The notes under the pieces are model-generated. The model had not been told where the DNA came from. It searched no databases and saw only the letters and a program-made list of their open reading frames with translations. The translations under genes and the position numbers were made by a program. This document shows positions 23,712 to 32,265 of a stretch of DNA of 64,000 nucleotides, piece after piece. Position 1 is the stretch's first letter, and each line of letters opens with the position of its first letter. This DNA is from Bog-950 sp046329535 (lineage in GTDB: Bacteria > Bacteroidota > Bacteroidia > Chitinophagales > LD1). The DNA lies in NCBI GenBank assembly GCA_046329535.1, contig JAXLUN010000008.1, forward strand, positions 62,001-126,000. The letters run 5' to 3'.

Positions 23712-23945
23712 GTTGACGGTAGCTCTTACTGATGACAGCACTTTCGTTGACAGTAGCTCTTTTCGAGTTGACGGTAGCTTTTACCGTGATGAATGTTCCA
23801 TCGCGCTGGCGATTATCGTGTTGACAGTAACTCATACCGGGTTGACGATGCTCTTTTTACCACGATGAATGTTGACGCGGTAGCTCTTACCGTATTGACA
23901 GTAGCTCTTTTCGAGTTGGTGCTGTTACCGGTTTGACACCTGCTC
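23712..23945 (+). repeat. Degenerate 21-bp (3 x 7) repeat array
   Basis: Best copies follow GTTGAC[AG]-GTAGCTC-TT[TA][TC]CGA: 23712-23732, 23746-23766, 23767-23787, 23820-23840 and 23894-23914. Partial copies start at 23841, 23871 and 23932. Two copies abut exactly and others are separated by 13-33 bases. The first heptamer is the same GTTGACA/GTTGACG unit as the heptamer repeats at 21.8 kb. Minus-strand frames through it are repetitive (ATVNSKRATVN...) and are not genes. Confidence 0.75.
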
Positions 23946-24115
23946 CTGCGCGCTGACCGGGCTGCCCGCTTTGAAATGGCCTTTCGCTTCGAATTTTTCT
24001 GCTGTATATATGATTGGTTCACTTGTGCTGTTTATGCTCCCCTTTTACATATAGCCGGTGCTTTGCACCGGGCTGTGTTACGGTTGTATCCTGCGTCACT
24101 AAACCTCCTTTATAT

Positions 24116-25015
24116 ATGAACAACAGACAAATTGCCAAGAAGAACATGTATGACAAGGTTTTACTGTTCTTTGTTAACCACGAAAGCCTTTGGGTACTTT
24201 TTTTACCGCTGGTATCTGCCATTGGTGCGTTCAGAGACCTGAACAAGGATTTGAATAACCTGATGGAGCAGCAGGCGCAGGCTACCGAAGGTGTAACCAG
24301 CGATAAGGATGCCAAACGCGCCAGGGCTATTGACCTGACGGTGAAGGCTGCCCGCAAAGCCCGCGCCTGGGCACACAGCACCGGCAACCTGGTGTTAGAA
24401 GAACTGTTTAACATCCGGACTGATGATTTTATACATACACCGGCTGCCGATGCGCTGACCAAACTGCACGAGGTGCATGGTGGTTTGAACGATAACAAAA
24501 CCGACCTGGCCGCTTACCTGATTACCGATGCCGACCTAACCGACATAGGTAAGGCTATCGATGATTTTGCCGAAGCTAAAGCCGCTCCTGCTGAAACAGA
24601 GAGCAGCAAAAAAGCAGGCACCGAAGGCATTGAAGACGTGATACACGATATAGATACCGAACTGGAAGTAATTGACGATTTGCTCATCAGCCAGTATGAA
24701 GCCGATGAGCCTGTTTTGGTAGAGCAATATCGCAACGACCGCAAGATAGACACCGTGGGCGTGCATCACACCCGCATAGAGGCCCATGCCGAATACACCG
24801 ATGGCACGGGCAATGCCGAAGGCGTTCAATTATATGTGGTAGAACCAAAGAAAACTGCGGTAAGCGATATTGATGGCAACTTAGTTACCCCGAACATGAA
24901 ACCGGGTACTTATCATGTAGAAATAAGCGGCCCTGACATTGAACCGCAAAGTATGATTGTGAAAGTGAAACGAGGCGAAACAGTGAAGTTAATTTTGAAG
25001 GTGGTGAAGAAGTAG
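24116..25015 (+). CDS. Protein of unknown function with a C-terminal carboxypeptidase-regulatory-like domain
   Basis: 299 residues from ATG 24116; the open frame upstream covers untranslated-looking DNA. There is no classic signal peptide. KVLLFFVNHESLWVLFLPLVSAIGAFRDL (about 15-43) is moderately hydrophobic. The centre is helical and acidic (NLMEQQAQATEGV..., IEDVIHDIDTELEVIDDLLISQYEADEP). The C-terminal 85 residues, GNAEGVQLYVVEPKKTAVSDIDGN...PGTYHVEISGPDIEPQSMIVKVKRGETVKLILKVVKK when read from 225 on, look like a small beta sandwich of the carboxypeptidase-regulatory or PEGA kind. It precedes the surface-protein gene at 25118 and ends in its own terminator. Function unknown. Confidence 0.7.
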   Translation: MNNRQIAKKNMYDKVLLFFVNHESLWVLFLPLVSAIGAFRDLNKDLNNLMEQQAQATEGVTSDKDAKRARAIDLTVKAARKARAWAHSTGNLVLEELFNIRTDDFIHTPAADALTKLHEVHGGLNDNKTDLAAYLITDADLTDIGKAIDDFAEAKAAPAETESSKKAGTEGIEDVIHDIDTELEVIDDLLISQYEADEPVLVEQYRNDRKIDTVGVHHTRIEAHAEYTDGTGNAEGVQLYVVEPKKTAVSDIDGNLVTPNMKPGTYHVEISGPDIEPQSMIVKVKRGETVKLILKVVKK

Positions 25016-25032
25016 ACACACACCTAAACCCA

Positions 25033-25069
25033 AGCGGAGCCATCTGCAAAAACAGATGGCTCCGCTTTT
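25033..25069 (+). terminator. Intrinsic terminator, first copy of a 47-bp direct repeat
   Basis: Perfect 14-bp stem AGCGGAGCCATCTG/CAGATGGCTCCGCT around CAAAAA, followed by TTTT. The whole element 25023-25069 recurs at 28248-28294 with two changes. Confidence 0.9.
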
Positions 25070-25117
25070 AAAAAAAAAAACGATAAGAAGATTAATTTTA
25101 AACTAAACTGTAAACCC

Positions 25118-28100
25118 ATGAAAAAATATTTACTGCTGTGGTTGTTAATGGCATTTGAGATTTCGGAAGCACAGAATTTGGAATGGGTTAGGCAGCAGTT
25201 AGGTACCTTTGTTGTTGACAATGAAGGGAGCATGGTGATACCCAGTAATTTTTCCGGCACCTACGATTTTGACCCCGGACCAGGTGTTACTAATCTTACA
25301 TCGGTTGGAGGTATAGACGCCTTTATTATAAAGTATGATGCAACCGGAAATTTGGTATGGGTCAGGCGTTTTGGGGGTGCAGGAAACGACATTGCTTTTT
25401 TGGGAACTTCAGATGATGCAGGCAATATTTATGTAACCGGAACTTTTCAAGGAACAGCCGACTTAGACCCTGGTGTTGGCATCGTAAATTTCACAGCCGG
25501 TTCAACCACTGATGTTTTTGTTATGAAATTAGACCCAAACGGAAATTTTGTTTGGGCTAAAACAATGGGACAGGTAACTATGAAAGCAATTAAAGTTACC
25601 AAGTTAGGCGAAGTATACACTACGGGATACTTTACGGGTACACTAGATTTTAATCCCGGTGCCGGTAACCTAAACCTTACCTCTAATGGCAGCAACGATA
25701 TTTTTATTTGGAAACTGGATTCAAACGGAAATCTGGCATGGGCCAAAAATATAGGTAGCGTAGGTGATGACAATGCTTTATCGCTGGCTGTAGATACTGC
25801 CGGCAATGCATACTCTACGGGTAAATTTCAATCAACAGTTGATTTTGACCCAAATGCCGGGTTAAGCAATTTAACTAGCGTGGGTGGTTATGACGTATAC
25901 GTGGCAAAATATTCCAGTACAGGAAATTTAGTTTGGGCAAAAAACATAGGCGGGACCGATGGCGATACAGGAAACTCAATGGTTTTAGATAGCAGGTCGA
26001 ACATTTACATTACCGGCAACTTCAACTTAGCCTGCGATTTCGACCCGGGTGCGGGTACCTATAACTTAACCTCAAATGGTAGTTCCGATATTTTTATCTG
26101 GAAACTGGATTTGAATGGAAATTTTATTTGGGCAGTAAACATAGGGTCGCAATTTGCTGATGCACCTAACTCAATTGCTTTAGACAGGCAAAATAACATA
26201 TACACCACAGGCGATTTTAGCGGGGTAGCAGATTTTAATCCGGGTGCGGGCGTTTTTAACTTAACACCAAAAGGCTTGGGTGACATTTTTATTTCAAAAT
26301 TAGATTCCCTAGGTAACTTTATCTGGGCTGCCGGGATGGGTGATAATTATAGTGATGTAGGCACTTTCATTTATATAGATAACACTAACAGCATTTATCT
26401 GAACGGCCAGTATAGAGATACGGTAGATGTTGACCCATCGGCCAACTCTTACAATTTGATTTCGGGAGGTACCCAAACCTTTATGGCTAAGTATAATCAA
26501 CGCGGTGTTTTTGGCTACATATACAATGATGTAAACGGCAACTGCACTAAAGAAAGCAACGAAGTTGGACTGGCGCACAGGCTGGCTGTTGTTAATCCAG
26601 GTAACCTGGTTGTACAAACCAATACAGGTGGATGCTGGTACATAGATTCGCTTCCAATAGGAACTTATACTATCACCTTTGATACCACCGGAAAGTGGTC
26701 ACCTACCTGCACCCCTACGCAAACCTTTACAGTAACAGACCCCGCCACAACAACTATAGCGCCTTATTTTGGTTTTGTAACTACTGAGGTATGTACTCAA
26801 CCTACCGTATCTGTTTGTGCACCTTCACTTAGGTGGTGCTTTTCTGACCAGTATGTATATGTACATGCAGGTAACAGCATTAAAGCTACAGCACCCATTA
26901 ACAATAGCTATGTACTGTTACAACTCGACCCGCTATTGATACTCCAATCTGCTTTATTGCCCTATACTACATTGCCAAACAATACTTACAGATTTGATAT
27001 AGGTAACTTAAACCCTGACCAATTTCAAGATTTTTTTGTAGCGTGTTCTGTGAGTTGTAATGCCGTATTGTTACAAACCCTATGTAATACTGCTGTTATT
27101 TACCCAGTTGATACTTGTGCTTTGGATACTTCTACTTCCTATAGCACGGGAGTAGCACCATGTAGCACACCCTATGATAATTCATACTTGACCGTAAACG
27201 GTTGGTGCCAGTCGGATACCATACACTTTAAAGTATCTAACAAAGGGTCAGGCAATATGAGTTGTTATACGGCCATTCGGGTATATAGTAATGGAACGCT
27301 CATTTCTATTGATTCTGTTCAACTTCAGGCAGGTGATTCTGCCATGTATGATTTTACAGGTAATGGTGAAACATGGCGCATGGAAGCAGACCAGCACCCC
27401 AGACATCCGGGTTTGTTTTCGCCCAGCGCTACAGTTGAGCGATGTGGTAACCTTTCTAACTGGGTTCCAAACTTAGTAAGTGTTTTACCACCTGACGATG
27501 CCGACCCTACAGTAGACATTAGTTGCACTTTGGTTACCGGTAGTTACGACCCGAACGATAAAACCGGTTATCCCTTAGGTGTATCTCAACAACATTACAT
27601 TGAGCCAAACACGCCTATTGATTATGTAATTCGGTTCCAAAATACCGGCAGTGATACAGCTTTTACCGTGATTATACGCGATACCCTTACCACCGACCTG
27701 GATATTTTTACCGTACAAACAGGCGCAGCCAGCCACAGATACAATTTTAGAATTTATGACAACCGCATATTGGAATGGGCTTTTTACAATATTCAGTTAC
27801 CCGACAGCAATGCTAACGAACCCGCCAGCCACGGGTTTGTAACTTTTACGGTAAAACAAAAGCCTAATCTGGCACCGGGTACCATCATTAATAACACCGC
27901 AGGTATTTATTTCGACTTTAATGATGTAGTGCTTACCAACAATAGCTACCATCAAATAAAAAATGAGGAACTAGCTACCAACGTTCAGCAGCAAGTTCAA
28001 TCACCTAATGAAACCTTCACCCTCTACCCCAACCCCGCCACCGCACAACTAGGTATACAAACCAGCGGCACACCGATAGAACAGATAAATATTTACAACA

Positions 28101-28240
28101 CCAACGGCAGTTTAATGATGCAGGTAAACCCGAACACTAACCATGCTATACTCAATACCGAAACCTTGCCAAACGGGGTTTACATTGCCGAAATAAAAAC
28201 CAAGGAAGGAAGCGCAAAAAAGAGATGGATAAAAATGTAA
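25118..28240 (+). CDS. Giant T9SS surface protein with SBBP-type propeller and DUF11-like domain
   Basis: 1040 residues with signal peptide MKKYLLLWLLMAFEISEAQ. Residues about 20-455 hold seven SBBP-type repeats, counted by their D-[FL]-[DN]-P-x-[AV]-[GN] elements (FDPGPG, LDPGVG, FNPGAG, FDPNAG, FDPGAG, FNPGAG, VDPSAN). An SdrD/Cna-B-like segment begins at GYIYNDVNGNCTKESNEVGL (about 465-550). A Cys-rich region follows, then a DUF11-like domain (YDPNDKTGYPLG, IDYVIRFQNTGSDTAFTV, IINNTAGIYFDFNDVVLTN). The T9SS sorting domain closes it (FTLYPNPATAQLGIQ, LPNGVYIAEIKTKEGSAKKRWIKM). It is flanked on both sides by almost identical terminators. Expected on the outer surface; ligand unknown. The first half is related in plan to the 3396-6461 protein. 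Confidence 0.85.
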   Translation: MKKYLLLWLLMAFEISEAQNLEWVRQQLGTFVVDNEGSMVIPSNFSGTYDFDPGPGVTNLTSVGGIDAFIIKYDATGNLVWVRRFGGAGNDIAFLGTSDDAGNIYVTGTFQGTADLDPGVGIVNFTAGSTTDVFVMKLDPNGNFVWAKTMGQVTMKAIKVTKLGEVYTTGYFTGTLDFNPGAGNLNLTSNGSNDIFIWKLDSNGNLAWAKNIGSVGDDNALSLAVDTAGNAYSTGKFQSTVDFDPNAGLSNLTSVGGYDVYVAKYSSTGNLVWAKNIGGTDGDTGNSMVLDSRSNIYITGNFNLACDFDPGAGTYNLTSNGSSDIFIWKLDLNGNFIWAVNIGSQFADAPNSIALDRQNNIYTTGDFSGVADFNPGAGVFNLTPKGLGDIFISKLDSLGNFIWAAGMGDNYSDVGTFIYIDNTNSIYLNGQYRDTVDVDPSANSYNLISGGTQTFMAKYNQRGVFGYIYNDVNGNCTKESNEVGLAHRLAVVNPGNLVVQTNTGGCWYIDSLPIGTYTITFDTTGKWSPTCTPTQTFTVTDPATTTIAPYFGFVTTEVCTQPTVSVCAPSLRWCFSDQYVYVHAGNSIKATAPINNSYVLLQLDPLLILQSALLPYTTLPNNTYRFDIGNLNPDQFQDFFVACSVSCNAVLLQTLCNTAVIYPVDTCALDTSTSYSTGVAPCSTPYDNSYLTVNGWCQSDTIHFKVSNKGSGNMSCYTAIRVYSNGTLISIDSVQLQAGDSAMYDFTGNGETWRMEADQHPRHPGLFSPSATVERCGNLSNWVPNLVSVLPPDDADPTVDISCTLVTGSYDPNDKTGYPLGVSQQHYIEPNTPIDYVIRFQNTGSDTAFTVIIRDTLTTDLDIFTVQTGAASHRYNFRIYDNRILEWAFYNIQLPDSNANEPASHGFVTFTVKQKPNLAPGTIINNTAGIYFDFNDVVLTNNSYHQIKNEELATNVQQQVQSPNETFTLYPNPATAQLGIQTSGTPIEQINIYNTNGSLMMQVNPNTNHAILNTETLPNGVYIAEIKTKEGSAKKRWIKM

Positions 28241-28258
28241 CAGAACCCCTAAAACCAA

Positions 28259-28296
28259 GCGGAGCCATCTGCAAAAACAGATGGCTCCGTTTTTTT
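28259..28296 (+). terminator. Intrinsic terminator, second copy of the 47-bp direct repeat
   Basis: Stem CGGAGCCATCTG/CAGATGGCTCCG plus a G-T pair around CAAAAA, followed by seven T. It ends the 25118 gene, whose stop is at 28240. Confidence 0.9.
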
Positions 28297-28332
28297 AAAG
28301 AGTTTATATATAACCAGCAAGAACCAACCCAC

Positions 28333-28911
28333 ATGAAGAAACACTTAGTCACCTTAATTTTGCTCTCGTTGTTTTTTTCGGCCAATGCCTTAACGGGTGT
28401 TTACCAAACCTACGATGATTTTAAAAACGGCAAGCTCCTGATTTTTGATGGAGATGATTACACAACCACCGGCAGGTTTTTAGAAGTAACTATTACGGGC
28501 AAAGTAAAGGGCGAAGAAAAAGCCTTTGTGCTTAAAGATATTTACGGCCTCAACATTGATGGCGAACTGCATCGCATATACTTTGCCGAAGGCATAGTGA
28601 CACCCGTAAAACTTCATACCACTGCCGACTATCAGCTTTACTTTCATAGAAATATGGAATTAAGCGGCAGAGAACATAGAAATGACCAACTCGCTGTTAT
28701 CTACTATGTGTCGAAAGGCTTAAATGCCCCTATCTATCGCCTGTCTACCCCCGACAACCTGATAGATTTAGCCGCTTCGCATCCCGAATACAATGCGCTG
28801 GTAAAGGCCTGCGAGAAATACAAAGTGGATGTTGCAGGCAAAGTAAGTAAGGTCATTTACCACTCGCCCAATTTTAAACTAGGAAAAGATATTATACCAA
28901 CCATCAAATAA
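28333..28911 (+). CDS. Small exported protein of unknown function
   Basis: 192 residues from ATG 28333; an earlier in-frame start would run through the terminator and is rejected. Signal peptide MKKHLVTLILLSLFFSANA. The mature part begins LTGVYQTYDDFKNGKLLIFDGDDYTTTGRF. Further on, VTITGKVKGEEKAFVLKDIYGLNIDGELHRIYF reads like a small beta barrel. A helical end follows (LIDLAASHPEYNALVKACEKYKVDVAGKVSKVI). I do not recognise the family. The opening resembles exported Bacteroidota proteins that start with 'GVY.TYeDFknnkl', which is as far as I can take it. It is followed by another exported unknown 25 bp downstream, probably in the same operon. Confidence 0.75.
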   Translation: MKKHLVTLILLSLFFSANALTGVYQTYDDFKNGKLLIFDGDDYTTTGRFLEVTITGKVKGEEKAFVLKDIYGLNIDGELHRIYFAEGIVTPVKLHTTADYQLYFHRNMELSGREHRNDQLAVIYYVSKGLNAPIYRLSTPDNLIDLAASHPEYNALVKACEKYKVDVAGKVSKVIYHSPNFKLGKDIIPTIK

Positions 28912-28936
28912 CTTAAACACTTAAAACACCCGACCC

Positions 28937-29893
28937 ATGAAAAAACTCATTCCTCTGCTTTTAATGCTGGCAGCCATGAACACGCAGGCGCAATTTGTTC
29001 CGCAAAACAAAGACGACAAGGAGCTGCAAAACTTCCTGAAAACAAAAATGACCTACGTACACAAAATGAAGGTTCCCGAATTTGACAGTTTGCTGGAAGA
29101 TGCCATGAAGAAATACTGGAAAGTATCACCTTTTACCATGGGCATACCTGAAGAAGCCAAGAAAAAAACAGACAATAACAATATATCTGTGCTGATGCCG
29201 CATAGCTCTTATGTAACCATCAGCAACGGCAACTACTCGGTTACCCGCTCTAACATGGAACTGGCGCTTTTTTCCGGTGGCTACAGAGATTACTACCCCG
29301 CTGAAATGGTGGGCTTTGTTTGCATTGACCAAAAACACAACCCTAAAGATTGGTACGATGACCTGTCTATTTATGATGCTATGCTGCGCGAGAAATACAG
29401 AATCAAAGATATGATAGCTACTCTCAACCGCGCCCTGGAAATAGTGCGCGATGGTGGCGCGGTGATTAAAACACCCGATGTTACCTTTGGTGTAAGTACC
29501 GTTTCGCAAGTTTGCAAAGCATGTGCAGAAAGTGTTACTACAATGGCTGCTGAAGTGTACAACAAAGAACTACCCCGCCTTAAAACAAAAACCCTTTACC
29601 TGCTAAAAGATAATTTCAGAGATACCCGCGACCTGGCTAAAGCTTACCCTTATAAGTTTAAAGTGGTAGACCGCAAGGAATACGAAAAAGCCATCAGCGA
29701 AGAGCGCAGCGGCATTGCTTACCTCATGCTTACCCACAGCTATTGGGGCGGCATTACCGTTATAGACCCCTCGGCTCACGAATGCATAGGTGCCATACAT
29801 ATTGACAAATGCACCACCATAGATGCAGGCGACTTAGGCGACCTAGTTAAACTGATGGAGAAAGTTGAAAAAGATAAAAACAAAAAGAAATAA
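28937..29893 (+). CDS. Exported protein of unknown function
   Basis: 318 residues with signal peptide MKKLIPLLLMLAAMNTQAQ. Lysine-rich, with a helical N-part (DKELQNFLKTKMTYVHKMKVPEFDSLLEDAMKKYWKVSPF) and a middle block ISVLMPHSSYVTISNGNYSVTRSNMELALFSGGYRDYYPAEMVGFVCID. An alpha/beta C-part (TKTLYLLKDNFRDTRDLAKAYPYKFKVVDRKEYEKAISEE) resembles proteins of the 'kTLlv.k' kind, where a periplasmic domain recalls a thioredoxin-like or ATP-grasp arrangement; I cannot decide. It sits 25 bp after the 28333 gene and 38 bp before the next T9SS protein, so the three are likely one transcript. The tail EKDKNKKK is a simple lysine run. Confidence 0.72.
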   Translation: MKKLIPLLLMLAAMNTQAQFVPQNKDDKELQNFLKTKMTYVHKMKVPEFDSLLEDAMKKYWKVSPFTMGIPEEAKKKTDNNNISVLMPHSSYVTISNGNYSVTRSNMELALFSGGYRDYYPAEMVGFVCIDQKHNPKDWYDDLSIYDAMLREKYRIKDMIATLNRALEIVRDGGAVIKTPDVTFGVSTVSQVCKACAESVTTMAAEVYNKELPRLKTKTLYLLKDNFRDTRDLAKAYPYKFKVVDRKEYEKAISEERSGIAYLMLTHSYWGGITVIDPSAHECIGAIHIDKCTTIDAGDLGDLVKLMEKVEKDKNKKK

Positions 29894-29931
29894 CTCAACC
29901 ATAACACATAAACACTTTAATACCCCAACCC

Positions 29932-32139
29932 ATGAAACACCTCTTTACCCTCCTACTGAACTTTACTTTATTAACCGCCTTTACCCAAACACCCGGCTGG
30001 CAATGGGTGCAGCATGGCGGTGGCGATGGATATCCGGGGAGTACCTCTAGTAATCCGGGGAGTGATATTGTTTCAACATCCGCTGTAGATAAAGAAGGTA
30101 ACTTAATTGTAGGTGGTTATTGTTCTTGGTATCCCGAATTTGACACCATCAGTTTCCCTACTGTTGGCGGAGTTACTAATTGGGATTTTCAGACATTCTT
30201 TGTGGCTAAATATAATTCGCATGGCGATGTATTGTGGGTGAATGTTGCAGGAGGAATTACAGATGACAGGGCACTGGCACTTGATGTAGATGAATCCGGA
30301 AACATTTATGTGTTCGGAACAATCGTGGCTTCGGGCACTGGCACCGCACATATTATTGCCCAAAACACCGATACCATAATTTCTAGCACCATCTATTCTT
30401 TCATTAAGTTCGATAAGAATGGAAACCTGCTTCACCTAAAAAATTATAATCCCCCCATATCAAATTTTTGGGGAGTCAAAGCTGGTATGTTCAGAAGGTT
30501 GAGTTCTGGAAATTTTGTTTCGCTTGTTCAGGTTAACACAACAGGTGGATTAGCAAATATTGATGGTTATATGGCCCCTGATAACTCTAACAATCTTGTG
30601 TTTTTTGATACGTTGGGAAATGTAATTCAGGGTAAGGTAATTGATACTTTAAGCCATCTCAGCAATGCGGTTAATAGCATGGTATTAGATGACATGGATA
30701 ATATCTACATGTCTTATCTAAATTATAATTCAACACAAGTGACACTTTTAGGTACTGTTATAAATCCTGCGCCTACTTTATCTGTCTACTTGCTTAAAAC
30801 AAATGCATCGCTCAATCTGGTGGATATTAATACAAGCGGGGCAAATTGTGGGGCTTTGGCGTTTCTAACGTGTGACGGCAAATATTTATATGCGTCTGAT
30901 AGAAACCCGTTGGGCGCAAGTTTTGATGGAGATACTGCCAATATTAATCTCCAATACACCATTTACAAGATAGATACAAATTTAAACAGGGTTTGGACCA
31001 GTAAGTCAGATTTGCAAAGTATTCCTCCTAACTGGACTTATATGAAATCGGTCGGTACTAATAATTACGTTTACTCTGCTTTTCAAAACAGAGGTACTGT
31101 AACATGGGATACAGTTTCTGTGATAACCCCTGCAAATAACGCACATATGGTAATGCTCAAATTTGATGCTGCTAACGGCACCTGTTTAGGCTCTTACAAA
31201 ACTTCGGGAACCATACCGCTTAACGGCAATCAGTTTACAGATGTAAAAACCGACCCACAAGGCAACGTTTACCTGTTTGGCAACTTTACCAACTCCATAG
31301 GCGTGCCCGGAGATAGCGTTTACTCGCTGGGCGGTGCCAACAGCCCCGATTACTTTATTTTAAAATGGGGTTTATCGTGCACAGATACTGTGCCTACGGT
31401 TGTGTGCAGTTCATCTATTACACGCACCAATACCGATAGTTTATACAGCTTCAATGCCAATGCCACCGGCACAGGCACTCTCACTTATGATTGGAGTAAT
31501 AACGGCACTGCCTTTAGTACGGCTGCATCGCCTGAACTGGTGCTCGAAAATGTGGGCAGTTACGCCATTTGCGTTACCGTTACCGATGCCAACAACTGCA
31601 CCACCACCGCCTGCGATACGGTGACTATTACGGTGTTTACCTGTAGCACCGTTATCAGTTATACCACCACCGATACTACTTATAATTTCAGCACCGTGAA
31701 CACCGGCACCCCCGGCTTTACATACGAGTGGACCAACAACGGCCAGGCAATCAGCAGCGCAGCCGCGCCTGCTTTGCAGTTAAGCGCAGGCAGCAATAAT
31801 GTTTGCGTATCGGTAACCGATGCCAACAACTGCAAATCTACCGACTGCGAAAATATTATCATCAGCAGCGTTGCCAACGGCTATCAGCGATTGAACAATA
31901 TTGTGTTCCCTAACCCCGCCACTACCCAGGCCCAGCTACTCTTCACCGTTAACCACGACCAATCGGCCGAGTTTACCGTAACCGATAGCAAAGGCAGCCT
32001 GGTGAGCCGCAGAACCATCCAGTTCCGCGCAGGCAAAAACCTCTACAATTTCCGCACAGCCGATTGGGCCAGCGGTGTTTACCTAATCACCATCCAAAAC
32101 CAAGAACTGAAATGGAGTTCGAGGTTGGTGAAAGAGTAA
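29932..32139 (+). CDS. T9SS surface protein with SBBP-like propeller and two PKD-like domains
   Basis: 735 residues with signal peptide MKHLFTLLLNFTLLTAFTQ. Residues about 20-480 form degenerate SBBP-like blades (VDKEGNLIVGGYCSW, VDESGNIYVFGTIV, DDMDNIYMSYL, TDPQGNVYLFGNF). Two PKD-like domains follow with matching ends: GTLTYDWSNNGTAFSTAA...GSYAICVTVTDANNC and GFTYEWTNNGQAISSAA...GSNNVCVSVTDANNC. The last 85 residues are a T9SS sorting domain (IVFPNPATTQAQLLF, GVYLITIQNQELKWSSRLVKE). It ends at a perfect long hairpin shared with the convergent HMG-CoA lyase gene. Expected to be displayed or released. Ligand unknown. Confidence 0.83.
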   Translation: MKHLFTLLLNFTLLTAFTQTPGWQWVQHGGGDGYPGSTSSNPGSDIVSTSAVDKEGNLIVGGYCSWYPEFDTISFPTVGGVTNWDFQTFFVAKYNSHGDVLWVNVAGGITDDRALALDVDESGNIYVFGTIVASGTGTAHIIAQNTDTIISSTIYSFIKFDKNGNLLHLKNYNPPISNFWGVKAGMFRRLSSGNFVSLVQVNTTGGLANIDGYMAPDNSNNLVFFDTLGNVIQGKVIDTLSHLSNAVNSMVLDDMDNIYMSYLNYNSTQVTLLGTVINPAPTLSVYLLKTNASLNLVDINTSGANCGALAFLTCDGKYLYASDRNPLGASFDGDTANINLQYTIYKIDTNLNRVWTSKSDLQSIPPNWTYMKSVGTNNYVYSAFQNRGTVTWDTVSVITPANNAHMVMLKFDAANGTCLGSYKTSGTIPLNGNQFTDVKTDPQGNVYLFGNFTNSIGVPGDSVYSLGGANSPDYFILKWGLSCTDTVPTVVCSSSITRTNTDSLYSFNANATGTGTLTYDWSNNGTAFSTAASPELVLENVGSYAICVTVTDANNCTTTACDTVTITVFTCSTVISYTTTDTTYNFSTVNTGTPGFTYEWTNNGQAISSAAAPALQLSAGSNNVCVSVTDANNCKSTDCENIIISSVANGYQRLNNIVFPNPATTQAQLLFTVNHDQSAEFTVTDSKGSLVSRRTIQFRAGKNLYNFRTADWASGVYLITIQNQELKWSSRLVKE

Positions 32140-32142
32140 AGC

Positions 32143-32191
32143 ACAGTAAACAAAAACGCCCCGCAATAATCGGGGCGTTTTTGTTTACTGT
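32143..32191. terminator. Bidirectional terminator, perfect 21-bp stem
   Basis: ACAGTAAACAAAAACGCCCCG pairs exactly with 32171-32191 around loop CAATAAT. The stem contains an A run and a T run, so each strand sees a GC stem followed by T5. It lies between the convergent genes at 29932 and 32266. Confidence 0.93.
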
Positions 32192-32265
32192 ATAAATTGA
32201 TTGCTAAACCTGTTTGGAGTTGAACTTCCTGATTAAATCACAGAAATATCTGCGTTGCATGCCAT

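Noticed and set aside
23712..23945. CRISPR array
   Set aside because: Units are degenerate, some abut with no spacer, spacing varies from 0 to 33 bp, and no cas gene is present.
23647..24022. Two minus-strand open frames through the repeat array
   Set aside because: Their peptides are repetitive readings of the 21-bp array (ATVNSKRATVN...), with no domain and overlapping each other; the DNA repeats explain them.
28225..28332. Longer N-terminus for the 28333 gene
   Set aside because: It would translate through the terminator hairpin and lacks a signal peptide at its start.
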